Position numbers and translations under genes: made by a program | Source of the DNA: Bacteroidales bacterium | GTDB lineage: Bacteria > Bacteroidota > Bacteroidia > Bacteroidales > TTA-H9 | DNA: 52,543 bases | NCBI GenBank assembly: GCA_030656615.1 | Contig: JAUSOY010000028.1 | Coordinates: 1-52,543, forward strand | Reading direction: 5' to 3' | Part shown: positions 8,183 through 15,522 of the stretch, piece by piece | Position numbering within the stretch: position 1 is the stretch's first letter | Layout: each line of letters begins with the position of its first letter | Notes under the pieces: generated by a model | The model's database searches: none | What the model was told of the DNA's origin: nothing | What the model saw: the letters and a program-made list of their open reading frames with translations, nothing else

Positions 8183-10345
8183 ATGAAATCAAGTAGAAAA
8201 TATTCTTTTCTGGCGGTTCTTATACTGATATTTTCAGGCCTCATAAGTTGTGGACCCAAGCAGGATGAGGGCCCCGATATGGGCAATCCGCCTACCGAAA
8301 ATGACCTCAGTTTTGAAATTACTCCGGTCAATAATCCGAATATTCTATCCTTTACAAACACTTCTAAAGTAGCCGGTATTGCACTTTGGGAAATCAGTAA
8401 GGAAGGAGAGCCCGCCCAAGCTGGCAAAGGGCAGAGTATTAAACAAATATTCCCTTATAAAGGCGAATATTCAGTTACACTGACTTTATTCGCAAAAGGC
8501 GGATCAGCAAAAAAAACCAAGACCTTTTCCATTGCAGATGATAACCTCAGCCTACTGTGTGATAACGAAACCTTTAATCTCCTCACCGGTGGTTGCGGTG
8601 TGGCTGAAGGCAAAACTTGGCTTTGGAATAAAACCGTAGCCGGTCACTTTGGCGTTGGTCCAGCCGACAGTTATGAACCTATCTGGTGGTCAGCAGGGCC
8701 TTTGGATAAAGAAGGTGTTGGGATGTACGACGATAAAATGACTTTCAAAATTGATGGTCTGAGTTATTCCTATGAAAACAATGGCGATACCTATGTAAAT
8801 AAAGAATTCTGGGCTGACTTTGGTTTAACATCTCAACCCAACGAAGACTTTACTGCCGCATACACGCCTCCACAAAACATGACATGGAATATCAGTGAAA
8901 GCGGTGGGAAAAAATTCCTTTCCATTTCCAAAAACGGATTTCTGAGTTATTATTATGGCGTTCCGGTAATCTATGAAATCGTTGAACTTTCTGAAGACGA
9001 AATGTTCCTTATTTCGCGTCATAGTAGCATTTCGTGGTTCTATCGTTTCATACGTGAAGGTTTTGAACCTCCTCCTCCTCCTCCTCCCATTGATAAACCG
9101 ATTGCTTCAAAAGACATTTTCGACACATTCGATGAGCCGGGCACAATGAAATGGTTCTTCGAAGGAGGCACGGATGGTACTTTCTCCGAAATGTACGACA
9201 ACCCGGAACCTACAGGAATAAATTTCAGCAAAAAGGTAGCTCAGTATTCCAGAGGAACTACATTCCAATACACTAATACACAATTTGAGCTCGATTACCG
9301 CATTGATTTAACTACGCGCAACGTGTTCAAAGTGAAGGTGTATTTTGTATCCAATCCGGAAATTACAGCACAAAATACCACGGTGTCTATCAAACTCCAG
9401 AACAGTCTTTTAGGAGGAAATGCATGGACAACACAGGTAGAAAAAAAGGTTACTATCACGGAGAAATACAAATGGGTTGAGGCAATCTTTGATTTTAGTG
9501 ATGCGCAGACTATTACCCGCAAGGATTTCGACAAAATTGTACTACAATTCGGTGGAGAGGGCCATTTAAAACCCGGCACCTTCTATTTTGATGATTTTGA
9601 ACTTGCCGGTGGGCCCGGTGGTGGTCTTTACGACCTCATCTGGCAGGAAGACTTTAATTACACTGGCGCTCCTTCATCCGAATTCTGGTCGTATGATATA
9701 GGAATCGGTAATAATGGCTGGGGAAATAATGAATCTCAATTCTATACCGAAAGACCCGAAAATTCGAAGGTTGAAAATGGTGTTCTTAAAATCACTGCCC
9801 TCAAAGAAATCTATGGCGGCAAAAGTTATACATCTGCCCGAATTAAAACCCAAAACAAATTCTCATTCCAAAAAGGATTGGTAGAAATCAGGGCGAAAAT
9901 GCCAGGAGGTAATGGTATTTGGCCTGCCCTGTGGATGCTGGGCGATAACTTTGCAAGCAGTGGATGGCCTGCCTGCGGCGAAATTGATATTGCCGAATAC
10001 CGCGGAAAAGAACCCAACGTTATTCACGGCTCCACACATACTCCATCAAGCTATGGTAATACCATAAATACCGGCACCAAAACCGTTCCTTCCGTCGAAA
10101 CTGAATTCCACATTTATTCTATGGAATGGGACGCCGAAAACATCCGCTTTATGGTAGACAACCAATTGTTTTATACCTACAACCCGGGAGCTTATAATGC
10201 CAATACCTGGCCATTCAACCAAAGTATGTTTCTCATCCTGAACGTGGCGGTTGGAGGCAACTTTGGAGGTGCTATTGATGATGGTATATTCCCTCAAACC
10301 ATGGAAGTAGATTATATTAAAGTTTACCAAAAAAAGATTCGTTAA
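8183..10345 (+). CDS. Multi-module GH16 beta-glucanase lipoprotein (laminarinase-like)
   Basis: From the ATG at 8183 the protein has 720 residues; an in-frame ATG at 8159 would add eight. A lipobox (LISC, Cys23) predicts a surface lipoprotein. In order come a PKD-like domain (about 40-120), a Trp-rich beta-rich domain (about 130-290) resembling those of PUL surface glycan-binding proteins, a seven-proline linker (295-301), a CBM-like beta-sandwich (about 310-475), and a C-terminal GH16 domain (about 484-720). The GH16 active site reads EIDIAE, with E600 as nucleophile, D602, and E605 as acid/base by family analogy. The EIDIAE spacing with the beta-bulge Met position replaced is typical of endo-beta-1,3- or mixed-linkage glucanases. 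The CBM-like module is closely related to those of the protein at 18346. It probably binds and cuts polysaccharide at the cell surface. Confidence 0.88.
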   Translation: MKSSRKYSFLAVLILIFSGLISCGPKQDEGPDMGNPPTENDLSFEITPVNNPNILSFTNTSKVAGIALWEISKEGEPAQAGKGQSIKQIFPYKGEYSVTLTLFAKGGSAKKTKTFSIADDNLSLLCDNETFNLLTGGCGVAEGKTWLWNKTVAGHFGVGPADSYEPIWWSAGPLDKEGVGMYDDKMTFKIDGLSYSYENNGDTYVNKEFWADFGLTSQPNEDFTAAYTPPQNMTWNISESGGKKFLSISKNGFLSYYYGVPVIYEIVELSEDEMFLISRHSSISWFYRFIREGFEPPPPPPPIDKPIASKDIFDTFDEPGTMKWFFEGGTDGTFSEMYDNPEPTGINFSKKVAQYSRGTTFQYTNTQFELDYRIDLTTRNVFKVKVYFVSNPEITAQNTTVSIKLQNSLLGGNAWTTQVEKKVTITEKYKWVEAIFDFSDAQTITRKDFDKIVLQFGGEGHLKPGTFYFDDFELAGGPGGGLYDLIWQEDFNYTGAPSSEFWSYDIGIGNNGWGNNESQFYTERPENSKVENGVLKITALKEIYGGKSYTSARIKTQNKFSFQKGLVEIRAKMPGGNGIWPALWMLGDNFASSGWPACGEIDIAEYRGKEPNVIHGSTHTPSSYGNTINTGTKTVPSVETEFHIYSMEWDAENIRFMVDNQLFYTYNPGAYNANTWPFNQSMFLILNVAVGGNFGGAIDDGIFPQTMEVDYIKVYQKKIR

Positions 10346-10352
10346 CCGAAAC

Positions 10353-12626
10353 ATGCCGAAATCTTTCAGCAAATATTTTAAACGAATTCTCTTCACTGCG
10401 GTACTGACGGCCATACTGTTTTCCTGTTCCAGGGAAAATGGCCGTCAGGCCAATGTGGAAGAATTACTCAGCCAAATGAGTTTGGATGAAAAGATTGGCC
10501 AAATGTGTCAATTGCATGGAGAAAATGCAAGCCATGATACGGCCTTTCTACATCTGGTTCGACAAGGATGGATAGGATCTGTGCTGAACGAAACCGACCC
10601 AAATCAAATCAATGCCCTTCAAAAAACAGCAATAGAAGAGTCACGACTGGGCATACCAATCCTTTTCGGCAGGGATGTTATCCATGGATTTAAAACCATT
10701 TTCCCGGTAAACCTTGGATTAGCGGCTACTTTTAATCCTGAATTGGTAAAAAAATGTGCCGAAGTATGGGCATCTGAAGCATTTAATAGCGGCATACGTT
10801 GGACTTTCGCCCCTTCGCTTGATATTTCTTATGATCCCAGATGGGGAAGAATTGCAGAAACCTATGGCGAAGATCCCTATTTGGTTACACAAATGGGATT
10901 GGCTGTGAACGAAGGCTTTCAGCAAAAATCAAAGGATAAACCACTGTTTGTAGCTACCTGTGCCAAGCATTTTGCAGGATATGGTACTGTTGAAGGTGGT
11001 CGCGATTACAATACTGTTGCGATACCTGAAATAGAACTGCATAATACATATTTCATTCCGTTTAAAGCCCTTGCTGATGCAGGAGTAAATACTTTTATGA
11101 CTTCTTTCACCGAACTCAACGGTGTGCCGGCATCCGGAGACAAATGGCTTTTGAGAAATATTCTAAAAGAAACATGGAAATTTGATGGTTTTGTCGTTAG
11201 CGACTGGGGCTCTGTCAGAGAACAAATTGATCATGGGTATGTCACCAATGAAGAAGAAGCTGCCTTAAAAGCCGTCATAGCCGGTGTTGATATGGAGATG
11301 GCTTCAACCACCTATCGTGATTACCTGAAAAAACTTGTTGATGAAAAAAAGGTTTCCCTAGCGCTCATTGATGATGCTGTCAGGAGAATATTAACTTTAA
11401 AAAAGAATCTCGGCCTTTTCGAATCTCCCTATGTTTCCCCCCCAGTCTCACTACCTGCAAAAGAAATTCTCCTTTTAGCCAAACAGGCGGCTATACAAAG
11501 CATGGTATTACTAAAAAACGACCAAAACGTCCTACCGTTTTCCGAAAACATTAAATCGCTGGCTTTAATAGGCCCTATGGCCAACGATAAATATGAACAA
11601 TTAGGAACCTGGATTTTTGATGGTGATACCAACCTCAGCATTACGCCTCTCATGGCCTTCCGCGCTCATTATGGTACTGAAAACATCCGCTATGTAAAAG
11701 CCTTGTCAACAACGCGTGATAATTCTGAAAAAGCTTTTGCAGAAGCTATTCATGCCACAAAGCAGAGCGATGCCGCTGTTGTGATTGTGGGCGAAGAATC
11801 CATTCTTACCGGTGAAGCTCACAGCAGGGCCCATCTTCATCTTCCCGGAGCACAGGAAAAATTGATTGAAGCCATTGCAAAAACCGGAAAACCATTGGTT
11901 ATTGTTATCATGACTTCCCGTCCATTGATCATCGACCAGATAAGCATAATCGCCTCTGCACTGATTTATGCATGGCATCCCGGAAGTATGGGTGGTGAAG
12001 CACTTCTCGACATTCTACGCGGAAAAGTTTCTCCCTCCGGAAAACTTCCAGTGAGTTTTCCAATAACCGAAGGACAAATACCGATTTATTATCGTCACAA
12101 AAAGACTGGAAGACCTGCTTCTTACAAATCATGGACAAAATTGGAAGATATCCCTGTGCGTTCCTTCCAGACTTCCATCGGAAACACCAATCATTACCTT
12201 GATATTGGTTTTGAACCCCTTTATCCTTTTGGATATGGCTTATCCTATACCAAATTTGAGTATAGCAACATTCAGGTATCCTCTTCTCTTTTAAACATGA
12301 ATGAAACCTTAATTGTTTCAGCCATCCTCCATAACAAGGGGAATGTTGATGCAGAAGAGGTGACGCAGTTATATATTCAGGATGTTACAGCCAGTTATAC
12401 CCGTCCGGTAAAGGAGCTGAAGGGCCTGAAACGGATATTTCTAAAGGCTGGTGAATCCCAAAAAATTGAATTCCGGATTTCTTCTCGCGAACTTGCTTTT
12501 TATGATGCCCGGGGAAAGGAATTAATTGAAGAAGGCCTGTTTAATGTGTGGATTGGGACGGATTCACAAACCAAACTTAAAACTGTATTTCAGCTAACAA
12601 AATCTGAAACCTCGTATGAAAATTAA
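10353..12626 (+). CDS. GH3 beta-glucosidase (lipoprotein signal)
   Basis: The 757-residue protein has a lipobox-like signal (AILFSC) and the full GH3 plan: an N-terminal TIM barrel with KHFAGYG and the nucleophile motif VVSDWG (D284), an alpha/beta sandwich with a probable acid/base in LTGEAHSR (E488), and a C-terminal fibronectin III-like domain (PFGYGLSYTKFEYS onward). This architecture is that of BglX-type beta-glucosidases, which remove glucose from the non-reducing end of beta-gluco-oligosaccharides. It starts 7 bases after the GH16 gene and overlaps the MFS gene by 11 bases, so translation is likely coupled. Periplasmic action on imported oligosaccharides is inferred. Specificity for beta-1,3 links comes only from context. 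Confidence 0.92.
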   Translation: MPKSFSKYFKRILFTAVLTAILFSCSRENGRQANVEELLSQMSLDEKIGQMCQLHGENASHDTAFLHLVRQGWIGSVLNETDPNQINALQKTAIEESRLGIPILFGRDVIHGFKTIFPVNLGLAATFNPELVKKCAEVWASEAFNSGIRWTFAPSLDISYDPRWGRIAETYGEDPYLVTQMGLAVNEGFQQKSKDKPLFVATCAKHFAGYGTVEGGRDYNTVAIPEIELHNTYFIPFKALADAGVNTFMTSFTELNGVPASGDKWLLRNILKETWKFDGFVVSDWGSVREQIDHGYVTNEEEAALKAVIAGVDMEMASTTYRDYLKKLVDEKKVSLALIDDAVRRILTLKKNLGLFESPYVSPPVSLPAKEILLLAKQAAIQSMVLLKNDQNVLPFSENIKSLALIGPMANDKYEQLGTWIFDGDTNLSITPLMAFRAHYGTENIRYVKALSTTRDNSEKAFAEAIHATKQSDAAVVIVGEESILTGEAHSRAHLHLPGAQEKLIEAIAKTGKPLVIVIMTSRPLIIDQISIIASALIYAWHPGSMGGEALLDILRGKVSPSGKLPVSFPITEGQIPIYYRHKKTGRPASYKSWTKLEDIPVRSFQTSIGNTNHYLDIGFEPLYPFGYGLSYTKFEYSNIQVSSSLLNMNETLIVSAILHNKGNVDAEEVTQLYIQDVTASYTRPVKELKGLKRIFLKAGESQKIEFRISSRELAFYDARGKELIEEGLFNVWIGTDSQTKLKTVFQLTKSETSYEN

Positions 12627-14196
12627 TAACCAATATGTATTCAGGATTTCACTCATCGTTGCATTGGGTGGTTTTTTGATGGGTTTTGATGCCTCGGTCA
12701 TCTCCGGTGTCATAAAATTCATTGAACCTGAATTTAATCTGAGCAAACTTGAGCTGGGATGGGCGGTCAGCTCACTAACCCTGACAGCTACTCTGGCCAT
12801 GATATTTGCGGGTGGACTCAGCGATCGTTTTGGCCGCAAAAGGCTATTAACATGGGCTGCCTTGCTATATGGTGTTTCCGCTATCAGTTCTGCCATTGCA
12901 CCCGATTTTATCACATTGGTCATTTCCCGTATGATTGGTGGCTTTGGTGTTGGCATATCACTAATCATTGCGCCCATGTACATTGCAGAAATTGCTCCTC
13001 CTGAAATACGAGGAAAGCTGGTTTCGTTAAACCAATTAAATATTGTGATGGGTATCTCGGCTGCCTTTTTTACAAATTATCTAATACTCAAACTTGGTCA
13101 GTCGGATAGCGTATGGGCTCAAAACCTAAAATTCAGCGAGTACAACTGGCGTTGGATGCTTGGATTAGAAGCCCTTCCGGCTCTGCTTTACTTTTTAGGT
13201 CTTTTCATTGTCCCCTGTTCTCCACGATGGTTAATCATGGCTGGCCGTGAGATAGAAGCACTTAAAGTGTTGGCTAAAACCGTAGGCGATGAAAAAGCCA
13301 TGAATGATCTAAAAATCGTTAAGGCAAGCATACAAGAAGATATTACGAAAGAAAAAGCATCCCTTAAAGATGTTTTCAAACCTGTACTGCGTTCTGTTTT
13401 GATCATAGGAATTGTACTTGCCGTTTTGCAACAAATAACTGGTATCAACTCCGTGTTCTTTTATGCTCCCATGATTTTTGAACAATCGGGTATAGGAACG
13501 GATGCCGCTTTTACCCAGGCCATTTATGTAGGTATTATAAATCTGCTCTTTACAATTGCAGCCTTATTACTTATCGATAAAATCGGTCGAAAACCCTTGC
13601 TGAGTTTTGGTGTAACAGGAATTGTCATTTCCATGTTTGTTCTGGCCTATGGTTTCAGTTCAGCAACCTATACCATCTCACCCGATGCCGTCCAAAACCT
13701 TTCCGACACAACTATCATACAATCCGTAAAATCAATAGAAAATATTACTTATGGCAACCTTGCTGAATTCCGTCAGTCGATTGAAATGGCCATCGGTCAT
13801 GAATCCTTTCTAAGAAATGAAACGGAGCTTACCCAAGCTGCTCTTCATCTAAATTCCACCCTGATTTTAATTGCAATACTGGCATTTGTCGCCTCCTTCG
13901 CAATTTCGATAGGACCGGTGATGTGGGTTTTGTTTTCCGAACTATTTCCAAACCGCGAAAGAGCTGTTGCCATCTCCTTCGTGGGGTTTATAAATTCTGT
14001 TGTAAGCTTTGGCGTTCAATTTGTTTTTCCCTGGGAACTTAAATTTTGGGGGGCTTCTACAACCTTCCTCATATATGGCATTTTTGCTGCACTTGGCTTG
14101 ATATTCATTCTGACCCACGTTCCTGAAACCAAAGGAAAAACACTGGAAGAATTATCTGGCTTTTTACTTAACAAAAATCAAAAAAAGTCGCTATGA
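12616..14196 (+). CDS. MFS sugar porter (inner membrane)
   Basis: This 526-residue protein belongs to the sugar porter branch of the major facilitator superfamily. Evidence includes GGFLMGFDASVISGV in helix 1, the DRFGRKR loop between helices 2 and 3, QQITGINSVFFYAP in helix 7, DKIGRKP in the second-half repeat, and the C-terminal PETKGKTLEEL signature. Twelve hydrophobic segments are discernible. A roughly 65-residue hydrophilic insertion (about 353-415, rich in N, S, T and E) lies between two late helices; ordinary sugar porters have only a short loop there. The gene overlaps GH3 upstream and shares ATGA with the next gene. Because a cytoplasmic phosphorylase is in the operon, uptake of a disaccharide or short beta-glucan oligosaccharide as well as glucose is plausible. 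Confidence 0.9.
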   Translation: MKINNQYVFRISLIVALGGFLMGFDASVISGVIKFIEPEFNLSKLELGWAVSSLTLTATLAMIFAGGLSDRFGRKRLLTWAALLYGVSAISSAIAPDFITLVISRMIGGFGVGISLIIAPMYIAEIAPPEIRGKLVSLNQLNIVMGISAAFFTNYLILKLGQSDSVWAQNLKFSEYNWRWMLGLEALPALLYFLGLFIVPCSPRWLIMAGREIEALKVLAKTVGDEKAMNDLKIVKASIQEDITKEKASLKDVFKPVLRSVLIIGIVLAVLQQITGINSVFFYAPMIFEQSGIGTDAAFTQAIYVGIINLLFTIAALLLIDKIGRKPLLSFGVTGIVISMFVLAYGFSSATYTISPDAVQNLSDTTIIQSVKSIENITYGNLAEFRQSIEMAIGHESFLRNETELTQAALHLNSTLILIAILAFVASFAISIGPVMWVLFSELFPNRERAVAISFVGFINSVVSFGVQFVFPWELKFWGASTTFLIYGIFAALGLIFILTHVPETKGKTLEELSGFLLNKNQKKSL

Positions 14197-15515
14197 AACG
14201 TACAACTTTTATAATTCCTCTAATACTATTTGTAAGCTTTACGACGATTTTTTCGTGTAACGAACCAAGAAAAGATGCCACAGAAAACCAGGCTTCCAAA
14301 GTAAAATTGATTCACGAAAATGATGGCTATCATTTATTGGTAAATGGAGAAAAATTTTACATAAAAGGAGCTGGGCTTGAATTTGGAAATATGCAAAGCC
14401 TGAAGCTGCATGGCGGAAATTCATTCAGAACCTGGCGGGTTCATAACGGCAAACAATCAGGAAAAGAAGTCTTAGACGAGGCACTTAAAAATGGCCTAAT
14501 GGTATGTATGGGCCTTGAAGTGGGCCGCGAAAGACATGGTTTTGATTACGATAACGTTGCTTTGGTCAAACAACAATACGAAGCCATCAAAAATGATGTT
14601 TTGGAGTTGAAAGATCATCCGGCTTTACTAATGTGGGGTATTGGAAATGAACTTAACCTCCGTTATACCAATCCTAAAGTGTGGGATGCCGTTAACAACA
14701 TCGCTAAAATGATTCATGAGTTGGATCCGAATCATCTTACTACAACCATGCTTGCAGGTGCAGGAAAAGAAAATATCAGGCAGGTTCTTGAACGTTGTCC
14801 TAATCTGGATTTATTATCCTTCCAGTTGTATGGTGATATCGTTAATTTGCCACAGTACCTGAAAGAGAGCGATTATAATGGTGCATACATCGTTTCGGAA
14901 TGGGGTGCAACCGGACATTGGGAAGTTGCACAAACGCTATGGGATCGTCCCATAGAGCAAAATAGTCATGAAAAAGCAATGGCATACAAGGAGCGTTATG
15001 AAAAAATCATCGCGTCGGATCCCAAACAGTGCATTGGTTCCTTTGTTTTCCTCTGGGGACAAAAACAGGAAAGAACGCCCACCTGGTATGGCCTTTTCCT
15101 CGAAAGCGGTGAAGAGACCGAATCTGTAGATGTTATGCACTATCTATGGAATAAGACGTGGCCTGAAAACCAAACACCCCGCCTTCTTTCTTTAGAACTC
15201 AACCAACTGAATGCTTTTAACAGTATCACCTTGACAGAAGGTCAAGACTGCACTGCTCAGGTTAAAGCCACTGAACCCGACAACGACATCATGCATTACC
15301 GATGGGTCATCCACAAAGAGGTACATCGAGAACATGAAAGTGATGGCGGTGATTTCGAAAAAGATCCGGATATCATCCTCGACTTCAAAAAGAAAGGGTC
15401 TACCGAAACCATTCAGTTCAAGGCTCCCAAAGCTGGAGAATACCGTCTTTATGTGTATGTGAGTGATGATAAGGGACATGCGGCCACGGCCAATATTCCA
15501 TTTCTCATCAAATAA
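14193..15515 (+). CDS. Putative beta-glucanase, GH158/GH2-like barrel with Ig-like domain (lipoprotein)
   Basis: The 440-residue protein has a lipobox (TIFSC) and a single TIM barrel resembling the GH2 catalytic domain without its usual N-terminal sandwich. The two clan GH-A glutamates are visible: acid/base E153 in WGIGNEL and nucleophile E236 in VSEWGA, 83 residues apart. The C-terminal about 110 residues form an Ig/PKD-like domain (ITLTEGQDCTAQVKATEPD to the end). Barrel plus Ig domain and about 440 residues is the plan I recall for GH158 endo-beta-1,3-glucanases of gut Bacteroides laminarin loci, which makes GH158 the preferred assignment. GH2 or GH5-like are alternatives. ATGA overlap with the MFS gene and 7 bases to the phosphorylase place it firmly in the operon. 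Confidence 0.75.
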   Translation: MKRTTFIIPLILFVSFTTIFSCNEPRKDATENQASKVKLIHENDGYHLLVNGEKFYIKGAGLEFGNMQSLKLHGGNSFRTWRVHNGKQSGKEVLDEALKNGLMVCMGLEVGRERHGFDYDNVALVKQQYEAIKNDVLELKDHPALLMWGIGNELNLRYTNPKVWDAVNNIAKMIHELDPNHLTTTMLAGAGKENIRQVLERCPNLDLLSFQLYGDIVNLPQYLKESDYNGAYIVSEWGATGHWEVAQTLWDRPIEQNSHEKAMAYKERYEKIIASDPKQCIGSFVFLWGQKQERTPTWYGLFLESGEETESVDVMHYLWNKTWPENQTPRLLSLELNQLNAFNSITLTEGQDCTAQVKATEPDNDIMHYRWVIHKEVHREHESDGGDFEKDPDIILDFKKKGSTETIQFKAPKAGEYRLYVYVSDDKGHAATANIPFLIK

Positions 15516-15522
15516 CTATTAA

